Below, in pieces: positions 1 through 7,064 of a DNA stretch of 13,977 nucleotides. Source of the DNA: JBEKIK01 sp050013075. Lineage in GTDB: Bacteria; Planctomycetota; Planctomycetia; Pirellulales; Thermoguttaceae. A program made the translations under genes and the position numbers. Below the pieces are notes generated by a model. That model was not told where the DNA came from. It ran no database searches and saw only the letters and a program-made list of their open reading frames with translations. Location of the stretch: contig JBEKFZ010000107.1 in the NCBI GenBank assembly GCA_050013075.1, positions 1 to 13,977 of the forward strand, in the 5' to 3' direction. Each line of letters begins with the position of its first letter. Positions within the stretch are counted from its first letter, which is position 1.

Positions 1-28
1 AAGATCCTTCGCTATGCTCAGGATGACA
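1..28. repeat. short dispersed-type palindromic repeat
   Basis: The sequence has the arms ATCCT and AGGAT around a GC-rich centre (CGCTATGCTC). It resembles a short imperfect palindrome of the form GATCCTTCGCTNNGCTCAGGATGACA that I recall as dispersed in intergenic DNA of many bacterial genomes. Only one copy is seen here and it touches the window edge, so its left boundary is unknown. The family assignment is from memory. Confidence 0.5.
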
Positions 29-87
29 AAAATGGGTATTTGGATAGGCTCTAAATATCATTTTATCTTTTCCGCCTTACCGCTCCC

Positions 88-120
88 CGACCATGCTAGG
101 CATGGTGCCCGGTCGCGGCT
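88..120. repeat. palindromic leader repeat, copy 1 (before mutS)
   Basis: ACCATGC (90-96), a 3-nt loop TAG and GCATGGT (100-106) form a perfect 7-bp hairpin. An outer inverted pair is CGACC (88-92) and GGTCG (111-115). The block CGACCATGCNNNGCATGG, then GCCC, then GTCGCGGCT recurs at 13877-13929 just before the helicase start. The 10-mer GGTCGCGGCT also occurs inside mutS at 2041-2050. The repeat ends 14 nt before the mutS ATG and occupies the place where a ribosome-binding site would be expected. Confidence 0.6.
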
Positions 121-133
121 AAACTTTGATGGC

Positions 134-2857
134 ATGAACGCCACACCTATGATGAAACAGTATTTGGAGGCCAAACGGGCTTGCCCGGATGCGCTGTTGC
201 TGTTTCGCATGGGCGATTTTTATGAGATGTTCCACGACGACGCCAAGACGGCGGCCAGAGTATTGAACCTCGCGCTCACCAGCCGTGAAAAGGGCGAAAA
301 CGCCACGCCCATGGCTGGGTTCCCGCACCACCAGTTGGAAAGCTATCTTGGCAAACTGATCGCGGCAGGCTTTCGGGCGGCCGTGTGCGAACAGGTCGAA
401 GACCCCAAAAAAGCCAAGGGACTGGTCAAGCGGGAACTGATCCGCATAGTTACGCCCGGCACCGTAACTGACGATGCGTTACTTGATCCGCGGGAGAGTA
501 ATTTTCTGGCGGCCGTTGTGTACGGCGATCCGGCCGGACTGGCCTGGGTGGAACTTTCCACGGGCCGATTCTGGGCCGCCGGATTTCCACAACGCCAATT
601 AGCCGACCAGATCGCCCGCATCGCCCCTGCCGAGTGCCTGCTGGCCGAAGACACCCCGCCCTTGTCATCGCATCTTACCGAGCGGATGATGCTCAGCCGT
701 CGGCCGGCCTGGGCCTTTTCGCATCAAACCGCCCGCGAAACTCTGGCCAAACATTTTGGCACGGCCACGCTGGAAGGCTTTGGATTTACCGACAGCCCGG
801 CCGACGTTCAAGCCATTCGTGCGGCCGGCGCGATTCTGGATTATCTCAACGAAACGCAAAAAACCTCGCTGGAACACATCGACCGGCTGACGCCTTACCG
901 CACCTCGGGCACGCTGGAGATCGACGAGGCCAGCCGCCGCAGCCTGGAAATCACCCGCACGCTGCGCGAAGGCCGGCGCGAAGGCTCGCTTTTGGCGATT
1001 CTCGACCGGACGGTCACGGCAATGGGTTCGCGCCTGCTGGCCCAGTGGCTTGCCAATCCGCTTACCGATGCCGCTTTGCTCCGCGCCCGGCACGAAGCGG
1101 TGGGCGAATTGCTCGCCGACGCCTCGCTTTGCACAGAGATGAACGAGACTTTGCGCCGCGTGTACGACGTCGAACGCCTCCTGGCCCGGGTGACCACGGG
1201 CCGGGCAAGTCCGCGCGATCTGGGTTTTCTGGGGCGCACGCTCCGCCTGCTGCCCGGGCTGAAAGCCAAACTAACCGCCCGAAAAAGTCCGCTTCTAAAC
1301 GAACTTGAGGCGGCGATTGATCTATGCGTCGAGTTGCGCGGCAAATTGGACGCCGGGCTTGCGGACGATTGTCCGCTGTCGAGCCACGACGGCGGCTTCA
1401 TCCGCGAAGGATTTAGCGCTGAACTCGACGGACTCAGGGAACTTGCCCACGGCGGCAAGCAATGGATCGCCCGGTACCAGGCCCAGGAAACCCAGCGGAC
1501 CGGCATTGCGAACCTCAAGGTTGGCTTCAACAAGGTTTTTGGCTATTACATCGAGATAACGAACGCGCACCGCGAAAAAATCCCCCCCGAATACATCCGC
1601 AAGCAGACGATCAAAAATGCCGAGCGTTACATCACGCCGGAATTGAAGGAATACGAAGAAAAGGTGCTTTCGGCCGACGAGAAGGCGAAGGAACTGGAGT
1701 ACGAACTGTTCCTCGGGCTTCGCGACGCCGCGGCAGCCCAACGGCGTAGGATTCAATCGACCGCCGCGGCGCTGGCCCAGCTCGACGTGCTTACGGCCCT
1801 GGCCGAATTGGCCAGGCAGCGAAACTATTGCCGGCCGGAAATCGTCGAGGAACCGGTGTTAAAAATCGTCGAGGGGCGGCATCCGGTGCTCGATATCGTC
1901 GAGCCTGAAGGCACTTTCGTGCCCAACGATACTATCGTAGGGTGCGTGCAACGCACCGATACGGAAGATTCACCCCCGGTGCGTTTCACGCACCCTACAA
2001 ATCCAGACGATTCGCATAACCCATCCGAAGCGCAACCGCCGGTCGCGGCTTTATGCCATCCGGATGAGCCGTTTTCTTCGATCTTGTTGATTACCGGACC
2101 GAACATGGCCGGCAAGAGCACGTACATTCGCCAGGTGGCCTTGATTACGCTTATGGCCCAGATCGGCAGTTTCGTGCCTGCCCGATCGGCCGTGATCGGC
2201 ATTGCCGACCGGATTTTCGCCCGGGTAGGGGCCAGCGACGAGCTTTCCCGCGGCCAGAGCACGTTCATGGTCGAAATGACCGAGACCGCCCGGATCCTCA
2301 ACACCGCCACTCCGCGCAGCCTGGTGATTTTGGACGAGATCGGACGCGGCACGAGCACGTACGACGGCATTTCGCTAGCCTGGGCGGCGGTCGAATATCT
2401 GCACGAGCACATCGGTTGCCGCACGCTTTTTGCCACGCATTATCACGAGCTGACGGACCTGGAAAAATCCTTTTCCGGCATGAAAAACCTGAACGTGGCG
2501 GTGCGCGAATGGCAGGACGAAGTGGTGTTCCTGCACAAGATCGTGGAAGGGGCGGCCGACAAGAGCTACGGCATCCACGTTGCCCGGCTGGCGGGCGTGC
2601 CGCGCGAAGTAATCGAGCGGAGCAAGGAGATACTCGCCGAGTTGGAGGAGGAGCGACTGGACGCCGAAGGCCGGGCCAAAATCGCCCGCCGCCCTAAAAT
2701 TCCCGAAAAGCGCGCCCACTATCAACTCACCCTTTTCGGCGGCGATCACCCCGTCATCGATGAAATCCGCGCACTGGATTTAAACAATATGACGCCGTTA
2801 CAGGCCATGCAACTGGTACAACAGTGGAAGGAAAAACTGGCGAAGGAGAAGAAGTAG
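134..2857 (+). CDS. mutS: DNA mismatch repair protein MutS with an in-frame repeat-derived insert
   Basis: MutS recognises mismatches and small loops in newly replicated DNA and recruits MutL in an ATP-dependent way. From ATG 134 the protein has 907 residues. The mismatch-binding Phe-Tyr-Glu motif is at residues 29-31 (GDFYEMF). The ATPase domain has Walker A GPNMAGKST from residue 655, Walker B LVILDE ending at E735, and then GRGTSTYDG and the ATHYHEL motif. The frame is open upstream to 14, but the first 40 codons read through repeat DNA and do not resemble MutS, so ATG 134 is chosen. No clear Shine-Dalgarno site precedes it. Residues about 600-649, between FVPND and ILLITGPN, are roughly 40 residues longer than I recall for the family, and their DNA is a REPIN-like palindrome plus flanks. 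All catalytic motifs are intact, so the gene is probably functional. Confidence 0.97.
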   Translation: MNATPMMKQYLEAKRACPDALLLFRMGDFYEMFHDDAKTAARVLNLALTSREKGENATPMAGFPHHQLESYLGKLIAAGFRAAVCEQVEDPKKAKGLVKRELIRIVTPGTVTDDALLDPRESNFLAAVVYGDPAGLAWVELSTGRFWAAGFPQRQLADQIARIAPAECLLAEDTPPLSSHLTERMMLSRRPAWAFSHQTARETLAKHFGTATLEGFGFTDSPADVQAIRAAGAILDYLNETQKTSLEHIDRLTPYRTSGTLEIDEASRRSLEITRTLREGRREGSLLAILDRTVTAMGSRLLAQWLANPLTDAALLRARHEAVGELLADASLCTEMNETLRRVYDVERLLARVTTGRASPRDLGFLGRTLRLLPGLKAKLTARKSPLLNELEAAIDLCVELRGKLDAGLADDCPLSSHDGGFIREGFSAELDGLRELAHGGKQWIARYQAQETQRTGIANLKVGFNKVFGYYIEITNAHREKIPPEYIRKQTIKNAERYITPELKEYEEKVLSADEKAKELEYELFLGLRDAAAAQRRRIQSTAAALAQLDVLTALAELARQRNYCRPEIVEEPVLKIVEGRHPVLDIVEPEGTFVPNDTIVGCVQRTDTEDSPPVRFTHPTNPDDSHNPSEAQPPVAALCHPDEPFSSILLITGPNMAGKSTYIRQVALITLMAQIGSFVPARSAVIGIADRIFARVGASDELSRGQSTFMVEMTETARILNTATPRSLVILDEIGRGTSTYDGISLAWAAVEYLHEHIGCRTLFATHYHELTDLEKSFSGMKNLNVAVREWQDEVVFLHKIVEGAADKSYGIHVARLAGVPREVIERSKEILAELEEERLDAEGRAKIARRPKIPEKRAHYQLTLFGGDHPVIDEIRALDLNNMTPLQAMQLVQQWKEKLAKEKK
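1931..2080 (+). other. extra in-frame segment of mutS
   Basis: These 50 codons (MutS residues 600-649) join FVPND to ILLITGPN, a link I recall as about 10-12 residues in other MutS proteins. The segment holds the REPIN-like palindrome at 1937-1998. It also holds a second repeat-like piece, GTCGCGGCTTTATG at 2042-2055, which matches 13921-13934 exactly and is flanked by CCATCCG and CGGATG. Its composition (Pro, Thr, Asp, Ser, His) is low-complexity and unlike the surrounding ATPase domain. The exact insertion boundaries need an alignment. Confidence 0.75.
1937..1998. repeat. REPIN-like inverted REP pair inside mutS
   Basis: The left arm (1937-1957) is GTAG followed by GGTGCGT-GCA-ACGCACC. The right arm (1978-1998) is GGTGCGT-TTC-ACGCACC followed by CTAC. 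Each arm is itself a 7-bp hairpin with a 3-nt loop. The right arm is the reverse complement of the left with one mismatch in 21, in the loop. The spacer is 20 nt. A 5' GTAG followed by a palindrome is the known signature of REP units mobilised by RAYT transposases, and two inverted REPs make a REPIN. The element is translated as part of MutS residues 602-622 without a stop or frameshift. Confidence 0.88.
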
Positions 2858-2881
2858 GGGGTGAAACAATCCTAATCTACC

Positions 2882-2910
2882 TTGCAAAGCAGATATCCTT
2901 CGCTTAAAAT
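2882..2910 (+). promoter_or_regulatory. putative sigma70 promoter of the toxin-antitoxin pair
   Basis: TTGCAA (2882-2887), a 17-nt spacer and TAAAAT (2905-2910) lie just upstream of the antitoxin. The predicted start near 2917 gives a leader of about 11 nt carrying the AAGAGG ribosome-binding site. Motif match only. Confidence 0.45.
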
Positions 2911-2927
2911 AGTATTAAGAGGTGAAA

Positions 2928-3122
2928 ATGACCAGTAAAGACGCAATTATTCATGCCGTCGAGCAGTTACCTCCGGAATACCTCGACGAACTGGCCGCTT
3001 ATCTGCAAAAGATGAGACTTCGCGCGGCCCATCAAAACGTGCCGACGGCGTTGGCCAGCGAAAACGTCCTTGCCCGAGATTGGCTCCGCCCCGAGGAGGA
3101 TGAGGCGTGGCGAGATTTATAA
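2928..3122 (+). CDS. antitoxin-like protein (DUF2281-like) paired with PemK/MazF toxin
   Basis: This small acidic protein of 64 residues probably neutralises the toxin encoded next to it. The N-terminal helix (KDAIIHAVEQLPPEYLDEL, then AAYLQKMR) resembles the DUF2281 or VapB-like antitoxin helix with its LPPE motif. The acidic C-terminus (PEEDEAWRDL) could be the toxin-binding tail. ATG 2928 is preceded by AAGAGG at good spacing; an in-frame GTG at 2922 is less likely because it overlaps that site. The end overlaps the toxin gene by 16 nt, which implies translational coupling. No AbrB or ribbon-helix-helix DNA-binding motif is obvious, so autoregulation is uncertain. Confidence 0.75.
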   Translation: MTSKDAIIHAVEQLPPEYLDELAAYLQKMRLRAAHQNVPTALASENVLARDWLRPEEDEAWRDL

Positions 3123-3439
3123 AGGGCGATGTCGTCGTTCTGCTATTTCCTTTTTCTGATTTGAGCAACTATAAACGCAGGCCGGCGTTGGTTTTGGCCG
3201 ATGCCGGAGGCAATGCCTTGCTTCTCTGCCAGATCACCAGTCAATCGGTTCGAGACAGTTACGCCATTCAATTGGAGTCGTCCGATTTCCAAACCGGCTC
3301 ACTCAAAAAAATCAGTTCAATCCGCCCGAATCGAATTTTTACGGCAGACGAACAAATCATCGAATATCGCGCCGGACATATCAATTCGGCCACTATCGAA
3401 AAAGTCATTTTAAATCTGATCCGGCTGTTGCAAGCGTAA
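3107..3439 (+). CDS. PemK/MazF family endoribonuclease toxin
   Basis: This is a type II toxin-antitoxin toxin of 110 residues, the usual length of the family. MazF-type toxins cleave mRNA at short sequences and stop growth when their antitoxin is lost. Visible motifs are KGDVVVLLFPFSDLS at residues 6-20, KRRPALVL at 23-30, CQITS at 41-45 and the SLKKISSIRPNRIF segment at 65-78, all typical of the SH3-like PemK fold. The start is GTG 3107, with GAGGAGGA at 3093-3100 as ribosome-binding site inside the antitoxin gene. The ATG/GTG overlap order of antitoxin first, toxin second is canonical. The RNA target cannot be read from sequence. Confidence 0.9.
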   Translation: MARFIKGDVVVLLFPFSDLSNYKRRPALVLADAGGNALLLCQITSQSVRDSYAIQLESSDFQTGSLKKISSIRPNRIFTADEQIIEYRAGHINSATIEKVILNLIRLLQA

Positions 3440-3457
3440 TTCGAACTCATTCATTGC

Positions 3458-3486
3458 TTGACATGATTTTTACATTTATATACAAT
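3458..3486 (+). promoter_or_regulatory. near-consensus sigma70 promoter of the 49-residue membrane protein
   Basis: TTGACA (3458-3463) matches the -35 consensus perfectly. The spacer is 17 nt and the -10 is TACAAT (3481-3486). It lies 18 nt after the toxin stop codon and predicts a transcript starting near 3493. It is one of the strongest promoter matches I found in the window. Confidence 0.7.
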
Positions 3487-3543
3487 TGCAGTGTGATGTA
3501 TAAGACTGGTTATATTCACCGCCATGATTCGGAAGGAGAGAAC

Positions 3544-3693
3544 ATGTTTAAGAAGGCTTTTTTGGCATATATCGCCTATCCCAGCCCCTGGTACGTTTAT
3601 GTGTCGGCCGTGGGCTGGACCGCGTGGGTTATATTCATGGTCGGATACATAATCTACGACAACTACCCTGCGCTGGTCAAGCTTTTTTCATAA
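3544..3693 (+). CDS. small membrane protein, unknown function
   Basis: This 49-residue protein is not one I recognise. A short basic and aromatic N-terminus (MFKKAFLAYIAYPSPWYVYV) leads into one hydrophobic helix (about residues 18-38, through VGWTAWVIFMVGYIIY) and a short tail ending NYPALVKLFS. ATG 3544 is chosen because GGAAGGAGAG stands just upstream at ideal spacing. An alternative ATG at 3496 would give 65 residues and sits about 3 nt after the predicted transcription start, which would make a nearly leaderless message. The gene has its own near-consensus promoter and lies between a toxin-antitoxin pair and a convergent operon. A type I toxin, a membrane complex subunit or a stress microprotein are all possible. 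Confidence 0.7.
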   Translation: MFKKAFLAYIAYPSPWYVYVSAVGWTAWVIFMVGYIIYDNYPALVKLFS

Positions 3694-3735
3694 GCCCGTC
3701 TATAGTGCTTGTCCGCACCCCTATTGGCAAGCGCC

Positions 3736-5247
3736 CTAATTTTTGCCGTAGCGATCGATGATGTCTTGGAGAGGGAACTTTTGGGGAAACGGCTCGTCGA
3801 GTTGTTTGAGAATGCGTTGGTATTGCTTGACGATGTCCATAAAGTCGCTGCCCGTAATTTCATATTCCAAAAGGGCGGGGAATTTGTCGAGCACTTTCCG
3901 CCATAAGGCAAGTCCCTGATCGTAGGCGGTTTTGGCGGCGGTCAGGTCGCCGTCGCGAAAGGCCTGGTCTCCCTGATAGATGAATTTTCGGGCGTTTAAG
4001 GCATCGTCGCTTTGTTCCAATTGTGCACAAAGTTTCCAATACGAAAAATTCACCGTTTCGCGGTAACGGCTGATGTAGGTGGCCAGTTCCTCGTGTTTCG
4101 TGGCTTCTTCAGCCAGTTTTTTGGCCTTGGCGTGCTGGGCGCCTTTGATTTGCCGGGCCACGTCTTCATGGGTGACTTGGAGCCTTTCCTCGGCCTCGTA
4201 AGACAGTTTAACTTGTTCGTCGCTGCGTTTTTCGGCGGGAGTTTCATAAGCCTCGAGTTGCTCTTTGGTTAATTGTCCTCGTTTTTTCGCGCGTATTTCC
4301 TCGCGCAGTCCGGGCTGCAAGGCGTCGAGCTCCGCGACGAGCTTTTTCGCTAGTTCATCTTCTTTTTCCTGGTCGTTGAGATATAGATCAACCCCATAGC
4401 TGCTGGGGATGGGGATCGAGCCGTATTGATGCCATTCGGCGGCGGCGGTTTTCCAAGCCCGCCGGGCAACCTCGCCGAAAGTGCCTTCTTTTTCAATGGC
4501 CTCGGAATAATTCATTTGCGACATGGGCGGGTCGGAAAGATAAATCAAGGGGCTTTTCCCCCCTATGCCCTTGCCGATGCTGTCGGCCAGCTTTATCGCC
4601 TCGATAAACCACTCCTTGCCCACCAGCCAATTATCGCGCAAGGCCAGGGGCCGGGATTGGTGGAATTCGTCGTCGGCCTTGAACAGGCGGCGATAATACT
4701 TGTGCTCGTCGGAGCGTCCGATTTTTTGCGCGATCGTCCAGCCGGTTTCCCAAACCAATCTCGGCTCGTATTGGTTGTATTCGATGCCCTTTTTCAAATA
4801 ATCGATGCCCTTGATAACCCAGCGATACCGCTCGCGGTAATCGTCGAATTCGACCGACGTGTTATACGACATATTCCAAGCCTGGTGGATCCACACCGAA
4901 ATGAAGTGCGGCTGCACCTTGATGATTTGATTGAGCGTGGCGGCGAAATTGGCCCAATCCTCTTTCATTTTGTAATCGTTGGCTTTTTCCCAGAGCACCA
5001 GCGCGGCCACGCCGCGCAGGCCGAACGTGGCCAGCTTTATGGTTTCACTTGTCGGATCGATCTGGCCCAATTGCGTCTGGCTCAGACCCCAGCGCTGGCG
5101 GGCTTGAGCCAAAATGCCGCCGGGCGAGCCTTTTTGGCCGGGCACATCGACGGTCGACGGATGCCCGAAAAGATATAATAATCCCAAAAGCACTCCGATC
5201 GCCGCCAGGTATATGATTTTTCGCAGAAATATTATGCGCGGATTCAT
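3736..5247 (-). CDS. membrane-anchored helical/TPR-like protein of ABC operon, unknown function
   Basis: The protein has 503 residues and begins with a signal anchor (basic MNPRIIFLRK, hydrophobic helix about 11-28). The rest is predicted outside the cytoplasm and mainly helical. Residues 95-180 are rich in Trp and Tyr (WIHQAWNMSYN, YRERYRWVIKGIDYLKKG) and look TPR-like. Residues 290-390 are highly charged and probably coiled coil. Residues 419-460 again look like a TPR helix pair (GDQAFRDGDLTAAKTAYDQG). I recall similar planctomycete proteins, sometimes carrying the misleading label 'IRE (iron responsive element)'. ATG 5247 overlaps the permease stop as ATGA and follows GGGAGG, so it is the last gene of a coupled operon. 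It is likely a structural or substrate-handling partner of the transporter; the role is unproven. Confidence 0.85.
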   Translation of the reverse strand: MNPRIIFLRKIIYLAAIGVLLGLLYLFGHPSTVDVPGQKGSPGGILAQARQRWGLSQTQLGQIDPTSETIKLATFGLRGVAALVLWEKANDYKMKEDWANFAATLNQIIKVQPHFISVWIHQAWNMSYNTSVEFDDYRERYRWVIKGIDYLKKGIEYNQYEPRLVWETGWTIAQKIGRSDEHKYYRRLFKADDEFHQSRPLALRDNWLVGKEWFIEAIKLADSIGKGIGGKSPLIYLSDPPMSQMNYSEAIEKEGTFGEVARRAWKTAAAEWHQYGSIPIPSSYGVDLYLNDQEKEDELAKKLVAELDALQPGLREEIRAKKRGQLTKEQLEAYETPAEKRSDEQVKLSYEAEERLQVTHEDVARQIKGAQHAKAKKLAEEATKHEELATYISRYRETVNFSYWKLCAQLEQSDDALNARKFIYQGDQAFRDGDLTAAKTAYDQGLALWRKVLDKFPALLEYEITGSDFMDIVKQYQRILKQLDEPFPQKFPLQDIIDRYGKN

Positions 5248-7064
5248 TGGGCAACCTCCCGCGTTTTCAAGCAAAACAGCGCGGCCACGAACACCGGAAT
5301 GACAAAGGCCAACATGCGGAATGTATATTTCAGGATCTGGTCGCCGGGTATGTTAAAACCGTATGCCACGTAGTCGGCAAAGCTATAGCGGCCGAAATCG
5401 GGGACCAGCATCACGGCCACGCGCATCAGCGGCTCGGCAAGCCTGTCCAGCGTCTGAACCGCCATGGTCCGCAAATTGGGTTCCAAATCCATGGTAATGC
5501 TGTCCTGGGTAATCATGCGCAGCATCGATTCGAACGGTCCCCCGCCGAAGACTTTTCCGCCGGTCATGGTTTGCTGGAAGGCTACTTCATAAAGGAACTG
5601 GTGAAAGAAGCCCCCCAGCATCACGCCCACCGTGGCGAGTATGGCCACCGGGCCGCTCAAAAACGTGCTGAACAGCACGCCTACTCCCACCAGCAACGAC
5701 ATCTGCAACCAGATGCCGATATATCCCTTGATGAAATTCAGCGTGAAGTAGCCGTCCGGAGCGCGCAGATACATGTCGGCCTGGGCCGCGCCGAAGTATT
5801 GGGCCGGAGCGACGCTGCGCAGCCAAACCTCCACTTCCCCCTTGTCGTCGACGAAGAATTTGAACAGGTCGAGCTTTTCACCCTTGGGACTGATTATCCA
5901 GCGGGGAATGAACTGCGAGTCGAGTACATAGTCCTTGGCCGAAAAAATCCTGACTTCAACCGTTTTTCCGGTCTTCGGATTGCGCAGCGACAGACTGCCG
6001 GGAATGCCCTTTGTAATCGCGCCCGTGTAAGTGCGATAAACGCTGATATTCAACTCGACGGGCAAACCGTCGGGAAAGGCCTTCGGGGTGATGCCGGAAA
6101 ACGTCCACACGGCGGCAGCCAGCGTGCCTCCTTCAAAATAACTGCGGTAGGACCACTCCTTGCCCACGCTGACGCCTTTTTCGGACGGCTGCCCGGCTCG
6201 GTCGCGAAACGACAACTTGCCGTAAATCGGCACCCGGGCCATCAACATCCCTTCTTCCGGCCCAACTTTGTAGACCTTCTTGTTGCCGTCTTTCTCCGTA
6301 GTGATGGTATGCGTGTGGCCTTGTTCCGGTTCCACGCGGATTACGCCCGAAGGACTCTTCGTGACAACGTGGAAATGATTGTGATTGGTGCTTGTCCGGC
6401 CGGTAAGCGTCGGCGCTTGGCCGGCGAGTGATCCTTCGGCCGGATGCAGATTGTCGGCGCTGAGTTCGTGCGTATGGGCCAGGCCGCGAATGACGAATAC
6501 GTAGCTTATCAGGCCCATAACGACCAGGAGAAAAGTCCCCACGGCCATGAATCCGATAATCCGCCCCAGCACGATTTCGCCCATCCGAACCGGCTTGGTG
6601 ACGATCGTGTGCAGAGTGCGGTTTTTGATGTCCGCCGGCAGGCTAAGCGCGCTCAGAAACAAGGCCATCACCAGCGCCAAGTAACTGGTGGCGGTAAGCA
6701 CGAAACTCAAGTACAGCAGCGCCGGATTAGTGCTCTTCGGGTCCAGGAACCAGCCCGCGTACAATAAAACCAGGATGAAGATCGCAAAGACCACCACTAC
6801 TCGGCGGCGAATCGACTCCCTCACCGCCAACCAGCTTAGAGCCGCCACTCGGCGCGGAGAAATGGAAACCAGATCGCCGATGCCAACGGACCAAACCTTG
6901 CCGGTAATCGAAAATGCGCGTATCGGCCCGTGCCTGATGGCGACGAACAGCCACCCGATGACCGTTACCGCCAGCGATATCACCAGAACCGCCAGCAGCC
7001 AGTCCGCCAAGGCCCAGGGAAACCAGGTTAAAAACGGCGCCGCGTCGGATAAATCAATGACCAT
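5244..7064 (-). CDS. ABC-2 type transporter permease with large His-rich extracytoplasmic domain
   Basis: This 606-residue membrane subunit should form the export channel driven by the ATPase encoded just upstream. Hydrophobic segments are visible at about 15-43, 88-107, 114-143, 168-194, 445-468, 471-490 and 584-600. Between the fourth and fifth lies a domain of about 250 residues, predicted outside the membrane. Its first part is rich in His: H197, H199, H207, H228, H230, H232, H250 and H252, in motifs HTH, HNHFH and HTH, which suggests metal binding. The segment NRTLHTIVTKPVRMGEIVLGR at 148-168 is typical of ABC-2 permeases of the NosY/multicopper-enzyme-maturation class. The start overlaps the ATPase end by 11 nt and follows GAGGAG. 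The substrate is unknown. Confidence 0.88.
   Translation of the reverse strand: MVIDLSDAAPFLTWFPWALADWLLAVLVISLAVTVIGWLFVAIRHGPIRAFSITGKVWSVGIGDLVSISPRRVAALSWLAVRESIRRRVVVVFAIFILVLLYAGWFLDPKSTNPALLYLSFVLTATSYLALVMALFLSALSLPADIKNRTLHTIVTKPVRMGEIVLGRIIGFMAVGTFLLVVMGLISYVFVIRGLAHTHELSADNLHPAEGSLAGQAPTLTGRTSTNHNHFHVVTKSPSGVIRVEPEQGHTHTITTEKDGNKKVYKVGPEEGMLMARVPIYGKLSFRDRAGQPSEKGVSVGKEWSYRSYFEGGTLAAAVWTFSGITPKAFPDGLPVELNISVYRTYTGAITKGIPGSLSLRNPKTGKTVEVRIFSAKDYVLDSQFIPRWIISPKGEKLDLFKFFVDDKGEVEVWLRSVAPAQYFGAAQADMYLRAPDGYFTLNFIKGYIGIWLQMSLLVGVGVLFSTFLSGPVAILATVGVMLGGFFHQFLYEVAFQQTMTGGKVFGGGPFESMLRMITQDSITMDLEPNLRTMAVQTLDRLAEPLMRVAVMLVPDFGRYSFADYVAYGFNIPGDQILKYTFRMLAFVIPVFVAALFCLKTREVAQ

Noticed and set aside
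14..133. A 40-codon N-terminal extension of mutS
   Set aside because: It reads through repeat DNA, has no MutS similarity, and family homology begins at ATG 134.
3704..3735. Possible terminator hairpin between the convergent small membrane gene and the ABC operon (GCTTG/CAAGC arms)
   Set aside because: The stem is short and bulged and no T-run follows on either strand within the gap.
5247..6431. Long plus-strand open frame of 394 codons opposite the permease gene
   Set aside because: It is the antisense shadow of the permease; composition is His/Gln/Arg-rich with no domain, while the minus frame has clear membrane helices and coupling.
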